Below, in pieces: positions 15,228 to 25,490 of a stretch of 52,991 nucleotides of DNA. The translations under genes and the position numbers were made by a program. The stretch lies in contig CAJTSK010000016.1 in assembly GCA_910578835.1 (NCBI GenBank), positions 1-52,991 on the forward strand. The letters run 5' to 3'. The notes beneath the pieces are model-generated. The model was not told the DNA's origin, made no database searches, and saw only the letters and a list, made by a program, of their open reading frames with translations. This stretch comes from an uncultured Muribaculum sp. Lineage in GTDB: Bacteria > Bacteroidota > Bacteroidia > Bacteroidales > Muribaculaceae. How positions within the stretch are numbered: the stretch's first letter is position 1; each line of letters starts with the position of its first letter.

Positions 15228-16571
15228 TTAGAGTTTAGCTCTGATTGCCTTTGTTGCTTCTTCGTAGCCGGGTTTTTCGAGGAGGGCAAACATGTTGCTC
15301 TTGTAGGCTTCTACGCCGGGCTGGTTGAAGGGGTTCACGTCAAGGATGTAGCCTGAGATACCGCAAGAGAGTTCAAAGAAGTAGATGAGCTGTCCGAGGT
15401 ATTCTTCGGTGAGTTCGGGCACTGTGATGCGGATGTTGGGTACGCCGCCGTCTACGTGAGCTATGCGGGTGCCGAGCTCTGCCATCTTGTTGACTTCGTC
15501 CACACGCTTGCCGGCGATGTAGTTAAGTCCGTCAAGGTTTGCTGCGTCGGAGGGGATGGCTTTTTCGTGGGCGCTGTTTTCTACCGAGATTACTGTCTCG
15601 AAGATGGTGCGCTCGCCGTCCTGAATCCACTGGCCCATTGAGTGGAGGTCGGTAGAGAAGTCAACTGCTGCGGGGAATATGCCCTTGTGGTCCTTGCCTT
15701 CGCTCTCGCCGTAGAGCTGCTTCCACCATTCTCCGAAGTAGTGGAGCTTGGGGTTGTAGTTGACGAGGATTTCGGTCTTTTTGCCGGCGCGGTATAGGCA
15801 GTTGCGTGTGGTTGCATATAGTTCGCATATGTTGTCAACGCCTTCGTTGAGACACTCTTTCTGCATGTCAAATGCGCCTTTGACGAGCTTCTTGATGTCG
15901 TATCCTGCCACTGCGATGGGGAGCAATCCTACCGGGGTGAGGACAGAGAAGCGTCCGCCTACGTTGTCGTCGATCACGAAAGTCTTGTAGCCTTCCTCGG
16001 TTGCGAGCTGGCGGAGTGCGCCGCGCTTTGCGTCGGTGATAGCCACGATGCGCTTTCCTGCCTCAGCCTTGCCCACCTGAGCTTCGAGCTGCTCCTTGAG
16101 CAGGCGGAATGCGATGGCGGGTTCGGTGGTGGTGCCTGACTTGGAAATCACGATGATGCCGAATTTCTTGTCTTTCAGGAATTCCTGAAGTTCATATAGG
16201 TAGTCTTCGCCGATATTCTGTCCGGCAAAAAGCACCTTGGGGCTTCCGGGCATGGCGGGGGTATATGCGTCAAATGAGTTTGCAAGAGCTTCGATTACAG
16301 CCTTGGCTCCGAGATAAGAGCCGCCGATGCCTACCGACACTACATAGTCGCAAGTGTTGCGCAGGTCGTTAGCCACGGCTATTATTTCGTCAAGATGATG
16401 TTCGGGAGTCTTTTCGGGTAGGTCGAGCCAGCCGAGAAAATCGTTTCCTTCACCTGTCCCGCTTTTGAGCTTTTCGAGTGCCGGTTTAGCTGCTGCCGAC
16501 TCAAGGGCGTGAATTTCATTTTCCGATACTGTAGAGAGTACAGAGTTGATGTTTACTTGAATCTTTTTCAT
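15228..16571 (-). CDS. pgi: Glucose-6-phosphate isomerase
   Basis: Interconverts glucose-6-phosphate and fructose-6-phosphate in glycolysis and gluconeogenesis, in the cytoplasm. The 447-aa length matches the shorter bacterial PGI type. Visible motifs are the sugar-binding segments VSVGIGGSYLGAKA and ISKSGTTTEPAIAF, and the conserved QLYGESEGKDHKG region. It is the last gene of the lysS-gpsA-pgi operon, 44 bases after gpsA, an order common in Bacteroidales. Confidence 0.96.
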   Translation of the reverse strand: MKKIQVNINSVLSTVSENEIHALESAAAKPALEKLKSGTGEGNDFLGWLDLPEKTPEHHLDEIIAVANDLRNTCDYVVSVGIGGSYLGAKAVIEALANSFDAYTPAMPGSPKVLFAGQNIGEDYLYELQEFLKDKKFGIIVISKSGTTTEPAIAFRLLKEQLEAQVGKAEAGKRIVAITDAKRGALRQLATEEGYKTFVIDDNVGGRFSVLTPVGLLPIAVAGYDIKKLVKGAFDMQKECLNEGVDNICELYATTRNCLYRAGKKTEILVNYNPKLHYFGEWWKQLYGESEGKDHKGIFPAAVDFSTDLHSMGQWIQDGERTIFETVISVENSAHEKAIPSDAANLDGLNYIAGKRVDEVNKMAELGTRIAHVDGGVPNIRITVPELTEEYLGQLIYFFELSCGISGYILDVNPFNQPGVEAYKSNMFALLEKPGYEEATKAIRAKL

Positions 16572-16615
16572 AATAATTATAGTGAGGATAATGTTATATG
16601 TGTCTGTTTCGGTCG

Positions 16616-17623
16616 TTATTTAAATTTGTTGCTCATCTCTTCGATTGCGAGTGACACCGGTATATGCTTGTATAGCACTGCATACATTGCGTCGAGGATG
16701 GGCATCTCCACCCCGTGGTCGCGGTTGATTTCCCATATGCACTTGGTGCCGTAGTATCCTTCTGCCACCATCTCCATCTCCATCATGGCACGCTTCACCG
16801 CCGAGCCTCTTCCTATCATGGAGCCGAAGTTGTGGTTGCGCGAAAACCGTGAATAAGATGTGACGAGCAGGTCGCCGAGATATACCGAGTCGCATATATT
16901 GCGCTTGCCTTCAGCCATCTTGTCGATAAAGCGTTCCATCTCCCTTATGGCATTGGAGATGAGTATTGCCTGGAAGTTGTCGCCAGCCTTAAACCCGTGG
17001 ACCATGCCTGACGCTATGGCGTAGACATTTTTCAACACGCCGGCATACTCGATGCCTCTTACGTCGGTCGACACGAGCGCCTTCATCGCCTTGCCGTTGA
17101 GCGCATTGGTGAAGTCGCGTGCCATATCGGTGTCATACGATGCCACTGTAAGGTAGCTCATGCGTCCGAGTGCCACCTCTTCCGCGTGGCAGGGTCCGGA
17201 GATTACCACTATTCTCGACGGGTCAACGCCGTAGTGGCTTTCCATATAGTCGCTTATCAGCTCGTTTTCGTCGGGCACGATGCCTTTTGTGGCAATGGCT
17301 ATATTTTTGCCCGATATGTCGATTGTGAGCTTGGCGAGATGGCTTTTGAAATACGGCGACGGCATCGCCATCAGCAGCGTGTCGGCGGCGTCACATGCCG
17401 CGTTTATGTCGCTGTAGAAGTTGATGCGGTCTATGGGAAATTCCACGTCGGAGAGATAGGCGGGGTTATGGCCCAGGCGCCGAAACGACTCTATGCGGTC
17501 GTCGCGGCGCATGTACCATATTATCTCGTCGCAGTTCTGGAGCAGCAGTTTGGCGAGGGCTGTTGCCCATGAGCCGCCGCCCATCACGGCGATTTTTCCG
17601 TATGTGTCAGCTTTTTGCGTCAT
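16616..17623 (-). CDS. gpsA: Glycerol-3-phosphate dehydrogenase [NAD(P)+]
   Basis: Reduces dihydroxyacetone phosphate to sn-glycerol-3-phosphate, the backbone for phospholipids. The 335-aa protein has the Rossmann motif GGGSWATALA near the N terminus, the conserved AIATKGI and VISGPCHAEEVA segments, and the catalytic-lysine region GIEYAGVLKNVYAIASG. I chose the ATG at 17623, which overlaps the lysS stop as ATGA. An upstream in-frame ATG at 17653 would add ten residues that match nothing in the family. Confidence 0.95.
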   Translation of the reverse strand: MTQKADTYGKIAVMGGGSWATALAKLLLQNCDEIIWYMRRDDRIESFRRLGHNPAYLSDVEFPIDRINFYSDINAACDAADTLLMAMPSPYFKSHLAKLTIDISGKNIAIATKGIVPDENELISDYMESHYGVDPSRIVVISGPCHAEEVALGRMSYLTVASYDTDMARDFTNALNGKAMKALVSTDVRGIEYAGVLKNVYAIASGMVHGFKAGDNFQAILISNAIREMERFIDKMAEGKRNICDSVYLGDLLVTSYSRFSRNHNFGSMIGRGSAVKRAMMEMEMVAEGYYGTKCIWEINRDHGVEMPILDAMYAVLYKHIPVSLAIEEMSNKFK

Positions 17624-19359
17624 GATTGCTTCTCTTCGACTGCGGCTATCCAAGCCTTTATGTCGTCTTGCGAGGGGTTTTTAAGTTCGAGTTTATATTT
17701 TTTGTTTACTCCGCAGAGGTCCTGGAACAGCTTGCCGGGGTTGGCGCCTGCGAGCTGGCTCACAGTCATCACGCCTGCTTTCTGAAGGGGGGCTACCCAC
17801 TCTTCGGGTACGCCGATTGCCATGTAGTCCTCCGCCTTGTCGCGCGGCTGTACCTTTTCGGGGCGCATCTGCGGGAAGAGCAACACCTCCTGGATTGTGG
17901 TCTGTCCGGTCATGAGCATCACGAGGCGGTCCATGCCGATACCCATTCCTGAAGTGGGGGGCATGCCATATTCGAGCGCGCGGATGAAGTCCTTGTCGAT
18001 AATCATCGCCTCGTCGTCGCCTTTTTCGGCGAGTCGCATCTGCTCCACGAATCGCTCATACTGGTCGATCGGGTCGTTAAGCTCCGAGTATGCGTTGGCA
18101 AGCTCCTTGCCGTTGACCATCAGCTCAAATCGCTCAGTCAGCTCAGGATTGTTGCGGTGACGCTTGGTGAGCGGCGACATTTCTATGGGGTAGTCGATTA
18201 TAAATGTAGGCTGGATATAATTGCCTTCACACTTTTCGCCGAATATCTCGTCGATAAGCTTGCCCTTGCCCATTGTCTCGTCTACCTCGATGCCGAGCGA
18301 GCGGGCTGTGTCGCGTAGCTGCGCCTCGTCCATTCCGGCGATGTCGATGCCTGTGTGCTCCTTGATGGCGTCAATCATGGTGATGCGCTTAAACGGAGCC
18401 TTGAAGCTTATAGTGTTGTCGCCCACTTTCACCTCTGTGGTGCCGTTGACGTCAAGACATATCTTTTCGAGCATCTTCTCGGTGAAGTCCATCATCCAGT
18501 TGTAATCCTTGTAGGATACGTAGATTTCCATGCAGGTAAACTCGGGATTGTGGGTGCGGTCCATGCCCTCGTTACGGAAATTCTTTGAGAACTCATACAC
18601 TCCTTCAAATCCGCCCACGATAAGGCGCTTCAGGTAAAGCTCGTCGGCTATGCGCAGATAGAGCGGTATGTCAAGCGCGTTGTGGTGGGTTATGAACGGG
18701 CGTGCCGCGGCGCCGCCCGGTATCGACTGCAGGATAGGGGTCTCCACTTCCATGTAGCCATGGTCGTTGAAGTAGCTGCGCATCGAGTTAAACACTTTTG
18801 TACGCTTGATAAATATGTCTTTGACCTGGTCGTTGACCACGAGGTCCACGTAGCGGCGGCGATAGCGCAGCTCGGGGTCGTCAAATGCATCGTAGGTAAC
18901 GCCGTCTTTCACCTTTACTATAGGGAGCGGGCGGAGCGACTTGCTCAATACTGTCAGCTCTTTGGCATGAACCGAGATTTCGCCGGTCTGTGTACGGAAC
19001 ACATATCCTTTGATTCCGACGAAGTCGCCTATGTCGAGAAGCTTCTTGAATACAATATTATATAGGTCCTTGTCTTCTCCGGGACATAGGTCGTCGCGGC
19101 TGATGTAGACCTGAATGCGACCTTTAGAGTCCTGAAGTTCCATGAAAGAAGCCTTGCCCATGATACGGCGGCTCATGATACGTCCGGCTACACACACGGG
19201 GCGCTCCGGCTCGTCATCTTTAAATGTCTCCTTAATTTCTGTCGTGTAGGCATCCACGGGATAAAGGGCTGCCGGATAGGGGTCAATACCGAGACGGCGC
19301 ATTTCATCAAGGCTGCCGCGGCGTATAATCTCCTGTTCGCTCAGTTCAAGTAAATTCAT
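17620..19359 (-). CDS. lysS: Lysine-tRNA ligase (class II)
   Basis: Charges tRNA-Lys. An OB-fold anticodon-binding domain (about 50-150) is followed by the class II core, with motif 2 (FRNEGMDRTHNPEFTCMEIY) and motif 3 (GMGIGMDRLVML). After motif 3 there is a ~75-residue C-terminal extension (from about PRDKAEDYMA to EEKQS) containing a helix-hairpin-helix-like segment, seen in Bacteroidetes LysS but absent from the E. coli enzyme. I start at 19359 (MNLLELSEQE), the usual N terminus, rather than 19371. Confidence 0.95.
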   Translation of the reverse strand: MNLLELSEQEIIRRGSLDEMRRLGIDPYPAALYPVDAYTTEIKETFKDDEPERPVCVAGRIMSRRIMGKASFMELQDSKGRIQVYISRDDLCPGEDKDLYNIVFKKLLDIGDFVGIKGYVFRTQTGEISVHAKELTVLSKSLRPLPIVKVKDGVTYDAFDDPELRYRRRYVDLVVNDQVKDIFIKRTKVFNSMRSYFNDHGYMEVETPILQSIPGGAAARPFITHHNALDIPLYLRIADELYLKRLIVGGFEGVYEFSKNFRNEGMDRTHNPEFTCMEIYVSYKDYNWMMDFTEKMLEKICLDVNGTTEVKVGDNTISFKAPFKRITMIDAIKEHTGIDIAGMDEAQLRDTARSLGIEVDETMGKGKLIDEIFGEKCEGNYIQPTFIIDYPIEMSPLTKRHRNNPELTERFELMVNGKELANAYSELNDPIDQYERFVEQMRLAEKGDDEAMIIDKDFIRALEYGMPPTSGMGIGMDRLVMLMTGQTTIQEVLLFPQMRPEKVQPRDKAEDYMAIGVPEEWVAPLQKAGVMTVSQLAGANPGKLFQDLCGVNKKYKLELKNPSQDDIKAWIAAVEEKQS

Positions 19360-19386
19360 AAACAGATACAATTAATCAAATATCCG

Positions 19387-19394
19387 CAAATTTA
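19387..19394 (-). promoter_or_regulatory. -7 element upstream of lysS
   Basis: TAAATTTG on the minus strand matches TAnnTTTG and lies about 28 bases before the lysS start. No clear TTTG box was found at the expected distance. The remaining ~200 bases up to the SusC promoter are A/T-rich and show no other signal. Confidence 0.45.
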
Positions 19395-19598
19395 AACAAT
19401 TCGCGCCACTTTTGCATCATTATAAATCCACAAATGCTTAATCTTGGCTAATTTTTATAAAATTCGGGATGTGCGGTCGCCGGCAAGACATGATTTAAGA
19501 TAGATTATTGCAGTGTTAAAAATATGCATAAATATGAGATAGATTACTGTCAATAATTATACAATGGCTGAGAGAAGCCATAATAAAAATATGATTTA

Positions 19599-19630
19599 TT
19601 TGCTGCTGTAAACTTTTTTTAATAATTTTG
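19599..19630 (+). promoter_or_regulatory. Promoter of the SusCD operon
   Basis: TTTG (19599-19602) and TAATTTTG (19623-19630) are exactly 20 bp apart. The predicted leader before the susC-like ATG is about 60 nt. No regulator gene (SusR, ECF sigma or anti-sigma) lies next to the operon. Confidence 0.75.
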
Positions 19631-19695
19631 CGTTTTAGTTACGTATTAGCAACTATTATTAGGTTAAATTTTTTTAGTTTACATTTATTACAAGT

Positions 19696-22600
19696 ATGAG
19701 AAAGCTATGTTTCTTGCTCTGTACTCTCTTTTGCTTTGCAATCGCGTCGGCTCAGACGCGCACAGTAAAGGGTACAGTGGTGTATGCCGGTGATGATGAG
19801 CCGCTTGTGGGAGCTACGGTGCTTCCTGTAGGCGCAGGTCAGGGTACGGCAACAGACATTGACGGTAAGTTCGTGCTTAACGTTCCGTCGTCTGTTTCTA
19901 AACTGAAAGTCTCTTACGTAGGTATGACCACGGAAGAGGTAAGTCTTGTAGGTACCCCCCCCTATAATCTGATTATCAAGCTTAATGATACTGAGAATAA
20001 GCTTGATGAAGTGATGGTTGTGGCTTACGGTGTTGCGAAGAAAAGCGCTTATACCGGTGCCGCTTCCGTGATTGACGCCTCGGTAATCGAGGACCGTCTG
20101 GTATCAAACCTTACAAACGCACTTTCAGGTACGGTTGCCGGTGTGCAGACTCTTAGCGCCAACGGACAGCCCGGTGAAGCATCAAAGGTGCGTATCCGTG
20201 GTGTCGGATCAATCAATGCGTCTATGGCTCCTTTGTATGTGCTTGACGGAATGCCTTATGACGGCGACATCACAGGTCTTAACCCCTCCGACATCGAGTC
20301 AATGACCGTGCTTAAGGATGCTGCGGCTGCAGCTCTTTATGGTGCGCGTGGTGCCAACGGTGTAATCCTTATCACCACCAAGCGTGGTAAAGATGGAAAA
20401 GCCAAGGTGACATTTGATGCTCGCTGGGGTGCCAACTCTCGTGAAATCACCAACTACGATGTAATCGAGAGCCCCGCGCAGTTTATGGAACTTGCTTATC
20501 AGGCTAAATATAATAACGGTAGATACAACCTTGGATATTCTCCTGATGCCGCATATAAATATGCCGCTGCCAATCAGCTTGTAGACATGACCGGTTACCG
20601 CCTGTGGACTCTTCCCGAAGGTCAATACCTCATAGGTCGCGACGGCAAACTCAACCCCAACGCCGTGCTCGGCTACAGCAACGGAACCAATTACTTTACC
20701 CCCGACAACTGGACCGATGGCTCTTACCGCAAGGGATTGCGCCAGGAATATAACCTGAGCGTGTCGGGTGGAAATGATAAGATGAACTTCTTCGTATCGG
20801 GTAGCTACCTTAAAGACGAGGGTGTCATCAAAAACTCTTCTTACGAGCGCCTCTCAACCCGTGGCTCTCTCGAATATCAGGTCAACAACTGGTTGAAGAT
20901 AGGCACCAACATGGCTTATTCATTCGGAAAGTCACAGTATCCCGACGACATGGATGAAAACTCAACCTCCTCTTCGGGCAACGCCTTCTTTGTCGCCAAC
21001 TCAATCGCTCCGATTTATCCGCTTTATGTGCGTGACGCTTCAGGCAACATCATGTACAACGAAGCTTACGGACACGCTGTCTACGACTATGGCGACGGCA
21101 AGAGCACATCGTCGACCCGTGCCTTCATGTCGCAGGCCAACCCTATTTCACAGCTCCTTTATGACAAGACCGAGTATCTTACCGACCTTTTCAACGGTAA
21201 GTGGTTTGCCGAAATCTCTCCTGTGACCGGTCTTAAGATTACAGGTAGCGTCGGTCTGACAGTCCAGAACCAGCGACTCCATCAGGTGCTTAACCCCCTC
21301 TACGGTCAGTTTGCCGACATGGGCGGTCAGGCAATTCAGGTTGCAGAGCGCACAAAGGGTCTTAACCTTCAGGCTCTTGCCAACTATAACCGCACATTCT
21401 GGGAATATCATACATTTGACTTCCTTTTGGGTTACGAAAGCTATGAGTGGAACAATGAGTACACCCAGGCTCTCGGTAGTAACCTCTATGACCCTATGTC
21501 ATGGCCTGTCAACAATACTCTTGCCAACAATGACCGTAAGGGTTACGGCGCTTACCTCGACTACGCCACACGCGGTATATTCGGTCGTATCAACTACGAC
21601 TTTGACAGCCGTTACTTCTTTAGCTTCAGCTATCGTCGCGACGCTTCATCACGCTTCGCTCCCGATAAGCGCTGGGGCGACTTCTTCTCGGTGTCGGCAG
21701 CATGGGACGTGGCTCAGGAGAAATTCATGGAGTCAACCACTACATGGCTTGACCGCTTGAAACTGCGTGCTTCGTTCGGTCAGCAGGGTAACGACAACCT
21801 TCAGGGTGAAGGAGTCTCCAACACCGGTTATTACTACGCTTACCTCGACCAGTACACCATCAGCGGTGCCGATAGCTGGAGCGACGGTACTCTTTACTTC
21901 AAGGGTAATCCCGACATTACCTGGGAAAAGTCCAACTCATTTAACGTGGGTATCGATTTCAGCTTCTTGAAGAGCAAGATTTCAGGTAGCGCCGAGTACT
22001 TCAACCGCGAGACCACCGACATGCTTTACAATAAGCCCGTTGCCCCCTCGCTCGGTTACGCTTCAATACCGATGAACATCGGCTCTATGAGAAACTATGG
22101 CTTTGAGGTAGAACTTACCTATCTTCCCATAAATACCCGCGATATCACCTGGAGCATCACAGGTAACATCACCTTTATTAACAACAAGGTGCTTAAGCTT
22201 GCTCCCGAACTGGGCGGTGAACTCAAGTCAGGCAGCCGCATATACCGCGAAGGAGAGTCAATGTATCAGTTTGACCTCGTGAAATACGCGGGTGTTGACG
22301 CCGCTACCGGTAAGCCTCTTTTCTGGGCATGGAAAAAAGATGAGAATGGCAATCGCATCCCCGGAAGCGACTATCCCACCCCCGTATATTCTACCGAATG
22401 GCGTCAGGCTTCAGGCGACCTTCTCCCCACTGCCTACGGAGGTATCTCTACTTCTTTAAAGGCTTATGGATTTGACCTATCTATCGCTTGCGCCTACCAG
22501 TTTGGCGGAAAAATCTGGGATGAGGGTTACCAGCTGTTCATGGGCTCAGGTACATCATCATCTTACGGACACAACTGGCATGTAGACATTCTCGATGCAT

Positions 22601-22920
22601 GGACACCGACCAACCAGCACACTTCAGTGCCGCGTCTTGACACCGGTGACACCTATTCGTTCTACGATTATACCACCGACCGTGTGCTTGTAAGCTCCAA
22701 CTATTTCTCTATCAATAATATCACTCTCGGATATACTATTCCCGAACGTCTTACCAAGCGCATCGGCATCGAGTCGGTACGTGTCTACGGTACAGCCGAC
22801 AACCTCGCGCTCTTCAGTGCCCGCAAGGGTCTTGACCCGCGTCAGAGCTATACCATCGCCACTACTTCTCTTTACACAGCGATGCGTTGTATCTCAGGTG
22901 GTATAAAGGTAGTATTTTAA
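19696..22920 (+). CDS. SusC-family TonB-dependent outer-membrane transporter
   Basis: Imports oligosaccharides or other nutrients across the outer membrane using TonB energy. The 1074-aa protein has a signal peptide (cleavage near IASAQ), a carboxypeptidase D-like beta-sandwich (about 24-100, VKGTVVYAGDDEPLVGATV) and a TonB-box/linker (about 110, KLDEVMVVAYG). The plug (about 120-235) ends in the SusC signature LYGARGANGVILITTKRG. A large barrel follows, ending in an aromatic residue (IKVVF). It is the first of four genes, 30 bases ahead of the SusD-like gene. Confidence 0.93.
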   Translation: MRKLCFLLCTLFCFAIASAQTRTVKGTVVYAGDDEPLVGATVLPVGAGQGTATDIDGKFVLNVPSSVSKLKVSYVGMTTEEVSLVGTPPYNLIIKLNDTENKLDEVMVVAYGVAKKSAYTGAASVIDASVIEDRLVSNLTNALSGTVAGVQTLSANGQPGEASKVRIRGVGSINASMAPLYVLDGMPYDGDITGLNPSDIESMTVLKDAAAAALYGARGANGVILITTKRGKDGKAKVTFDARWGANSREITNYDVIESPAQFMELAYQAKYNNGRYNLGYSPDAAYKYAAANQLVDMTGYRLWTLPEGQYLIGRDGKLNPNAVLGYSNGTNYFTPDNWTDGSYRKGLRQEYNLSVSGGNDKMNFFVSGSYLKDEGVIKNSSYERLSTRGSLEYQVNNWLKIGTNMAYSFGKSQYPDDMDENSTSSSGNAFFVANSIAPIYPLYVRDASGNIMYNEAYGHAVYDYGDGKSTSSTRAFMSQANPISQLLYDKTEYLTDLFNGKWFAEISPVTGLKITGSVGLTVQNQRLHQVLNPLYGQFADMGGQAIQVAERTKGLNLQALANYNRTFWEYHTFDFLLGYESYEWNNEYTQALGSNLYDPMSWPVNNTLANNDRKGYGAYLDYATRGIFGRINYDFDSRYFFSFSYRRDASSRFAPDKRWGDFFSVSAAWDVAQEKFMESTTTWLDRLKLRASFGQQGNDNLQGEGVSNTGYYYAYLDQYTISGADSWSDGTLYFKGNPDITWEKSNSFNVGIDFSFLKSKISGSAEYFNRETTDMLYNKPVAPSLGYASIPMNIGSMRNYGFEVELTYLPINTRDITWSITGNITFINNKVLKLAPELGGELKSGSRIYREGESMYQFDLVKYAGVDAATGKPLFWAWKKDENGNRIPGSDYPTPVYSTEWRQASGDLLPTAYGGISTSLKAYGFDLSIACAYQFGGKIWDEGYQLFMGSGTSSSYGHNWHVDILDAWTPTNQHTSVPRLDTGDTYSFYDYTTDRVLVSSNYFSINNITLGYTIPERLTKRIGIESVRVYGTADNLALFSARKGLDPRQSYTIATTSLYTAMRCISGGIKVVF

Positions 22921-22950
22921 TAATGTAAGTTCTCCTATCAGAAAATCGTT

Positions 22951-24546
22951 ATGAAATCATATAAATTATTGACAATAGCCCTTCTGGGTACAATTGCGGT
23001 AGGGTGTAACGATCTCGACACCTATCCTCTCGGTGATCATATCACTACCGACCAGAAAGACGAAGTGGTGAAAAACGACCCCACCAGGGCTGAGGCAGGT
23101 GTCAACGGTATCGCTACACTGTTCAGCGTTTATGCCAATTCATCCAACAACAGTGATGCTCACTATGATATCGGTTATCCGGGCGTGATGCTTTCCACCG
23201 ACAGCCGTGGATATGACATGGTGTCGCTTGACATAGGTTACAACTGGTTTGGTAACTCGACATCGTGGAAGGATGTCACCAATACATCATCAATCTCCAC
23301 TCTCATATGGCGTACCGCCTACAACCAGATTTTTGCATGTAACAACGTGCTGACCACCATCGCCGAAGATACCGAGGATCCTACCTTGATGTATTATCGC
23401 GCACAGGCTCTTGCATTCCGTGCATTCCAGTATCATGTACTTGCCCAGTATTATCAGTTTACTTATATCGGCAACGAAGATAAGCGCTGTGTACCGGTGA
23501 TTACTGAAAAAAATGCTCTTGAGGCAGCTGCAGAGGGTCTTGCCTGCTCTACGGTCGAAGAGGTGTATCAACAGATACTCAGCGACTTTGGCGAGGCTAT
23601 CGAGTCTCTCACCGCCACCGGACACGTACGCGTAGGCGCAAAGAAGTTTGTAAGCGCTGCTACTGTCCACGGTCTTCGTTCGCGTGTGTATCTCTGCATG
23701 GGTAAATGGCAGGAAGCCGCTGACGATGCCAAGTATGCCATTGAAAATTCAGGCTGTACACCTTACTCTATCGCCGAGGTGTCGCGTCCTACTTTCTGGA
23801 GCTGCGATGACCACTCTTGGCTTTGGGCTGTGGATGTCGAGGAGAGCGACCGCGTGGTGACTACCAGTATCTGTAACTGGCCTTCTCACATGGGTACATT
23901 CACCTACGGCTATGCGCAGGTAGGTTCATGGCGCAAGATTTCAAAGCAGCTCTATGAGGAAATTCCTGCCGGCGACGTGCGTAAAGGCTGGTTCCTTGAC
24001 GAGGAAGGTCTTTCGCCTAACCTTACCGAGGAATATCAGGAGTATGTGACCGATGCTGTCAGCGAAGATGTCGGCAGGGCTTATGTGCAGGTTAAGTTTG
24101 GCCCCTATAAAGATGTGCTCGGTCAGACAATAAACGCCAGCGACCTTCCGCTTCTCCGTGTCGAGGAACTTTATCTGATTCTCGCCGAGGCGCAGGCAAT
24201 GACATCGCCCTCTACCGGCGCGGCTACTCTTGGTGAATTTGTGCGCGCTTACCGTAACCCCGACTACGTAAACCCTGTCGGCACAGCTCAGGATATCCGC
24301 AAGGCTATTTACTGGCAGCGTCGCGTGGAGCTGTGGGGTGAGGGTGTGTCTTACTTTGACATCATGCGTATGAACGAGGGTCTTGACCGCCGTGGTGCCG
24401 GATTTGAGCCGTCACTGGTATTTAATATCGCTCCCGGCGACCCGGTACTTCTTTACCATATCCCGCAGTCAGAGTCCAATGCCAACACTTTGCTTGGTTA
24501 TACCGACTCCGCCACTCCTTCTCCTCAGCCTGTTGCTGACTATTAA
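22951..24546 (+). CDS. SusD/RagB-family nutrient-binding lipoprotein
   Basis: A surface lipoprotein that forms the lid of the SusC transporter. The 531-aa protein has a lipobox (TIAVGC, Cys 19). The helical TPR-like N-terminal part includes the typical AQALAFRAFQYHVLAQYY segment, and the C-terminal SusD region contains WQRRVELWGEG and YFDIMR. The length is usual for the family. It forms a pair with the SusC-like gene upstream; the ligand cannot be predicted from sequence. Confidence 0.92.
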   Translation: MKSYKLLTIALLGTIAVGCNDLDTYPLGDHITTDQKDEVVKNDPTRAEAGVNGIATLFSVYANSSNNSDAHYDIGYPGVMLSTDSRGYDMVSLDIGYNWFGNSTSWKDVTNTSSISTLIWRTAYNQIFACNNVLTTIAEDTEDPTLMYYRAQALAFRAFQYHVLAQYYQFTYIGNEDKRCVPVITEKNALEAAAEGLACSTVEEVYQQILSDFGEAIESLTATGHVRVGAKKFVSAATVHGLRSRVYLCMGKWQEAADDAKYAIENSGCTPYSIAEVSRPTFWSCDDHSWLWAVDVEESDRVVTTSICNWPSHMGTFTYGYAQVGSWRKISKQLYEEIPAGDVRKGWFLDEEGLSPNLTEEYQEYVTDAVSEDVGRAYVQVKFGPYKDVLGQTINASDLPLLRVEELYLILAEAQAMTSPSTGAATLGEFVRAYRNPDYVNPVGTAQDIRKAIYWQRRVELWGEGVSYFDIMRMNEGLDRRGAGFEPSLVFNIAPGDPVLLYHIPQSESNANTLLGYTDSATPSPQPVADY

Positions 24547-24578
24547 TAAATGACAGAAAAGATTCATTAAAGAGTATT

Positions 24579-25460
24579 ATGAATAAATTAGCTATATTCG
24601 CGGCTCTTGCCGCACCGGTAATCCTCTCTTCCTGCAGCGACAAGGGCTATTGGGATGAGTATGTGCCCACCGACGTGGAGTATGCGATTATCACCGCCAA
24701 CCAGAGCTATACACTTAATCCCAATTCAACAAAAATATCTCCGGTGACCCTTCTGGTTTCCAGAGGCACTACTGTAGGCGACGTGTCAATGCCTGTAAAG
24801 GTTACTTCCGATGTGCCTTATCTCACTGCTTCCGCGCCGGCTACCGTTAATTTCACCGACGGCAGCAGCCAGTCGGAGTTGACAGTGAACATAACTGCCG
24901 ACTTTGATGCCGCCCCTTGGTTTAATCCGGTGGATAGCGTGTCAATCTCTCTTGACACCGAGCATATCGCCCCGTCATCAAAGGGTGTATGGAAAGCCAA
25001 GGTGACATTTGCCAACTCTCTTGAGGTAGGAACAGCTCAGCTTAAGTCGCAGCTGCTTGCTTACCTTAAAAACGGCGGCGCTCCCGGTGCTGCTGTTGTT
25101 GACACCACTGTCTCTGTATGGGCGCGTTCCATTGACCCCGGATATTTGATGATTCAGAATCCTTATGGCACCAAAGAGCTTCCCCATGCGCTTGACCTGG
25201 TGCTTGACGAAGACTGGCAGATGATTGACTGGAATGCTACTGAAGCTCTCTGTGACATACAGACAATCTTCAATACCGGCAGCTCTAACGCTCCTGTGTA
25301 TATGACATGGGGCGGTCAGGATTCGGAAGTCGGTCCCGACGGACTTACACTCAAGTTCTATACCGTGACCAATACTGACGGTACCGGATATTTCCCCTCG
25401 CAGTATCAGTGGGTTGAGACTTACACCTTGCCCGAGGGATGGAATGCGGTCAGTGAATAA
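24579..25460 (+). CDS. Surface lipoprotein of the SusCD operon
   Basis: The 293-aa protein has a lipobox (VILSSC, Cys 19). An N-terminal Calx-beta-like domain (about 30-140: PVTLLVSRGTTVGDVSMPVKV, PATVNFTDGSSQSELTVNI) is followed by a second beta domain with PGYLMIQNPYG, a motif related to the repeats in the next protein. It lacks catalytic motifs. Third genes of this kind in Bacteroidales SusCD operons usually encode extra surface binding proteins. Confidence 0.7.
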   Translation: MNKLAIFAALAAPVILSSCSDKGYWDEYVPTDVEYAIITANQSYTLNPNSTKISPVTLLVSRGTTVGDVSMPVKVTSDVPYLTASAPATVNFTDGSSQSELTVNITADFDAAPWFNPVDSVSISLDTEHIAPSSKGVWKAKVTFANSLEVGTAQLKSQLLAYLKNGGAPGAAVVDTTVSVWARSIDPGYLMIQNPYGTKELPHALDLVLDEDWQMIDWNATEALCDIQTIFNTGSSNAPVYMTWGGQDSEVGPDGLTLKFYTVTNTDGTGYFPSQYQWVETYTLPEGWNAVSE

Positions 25461-25490
25461 TATTAACCATTTAATGCAAGATTATATACA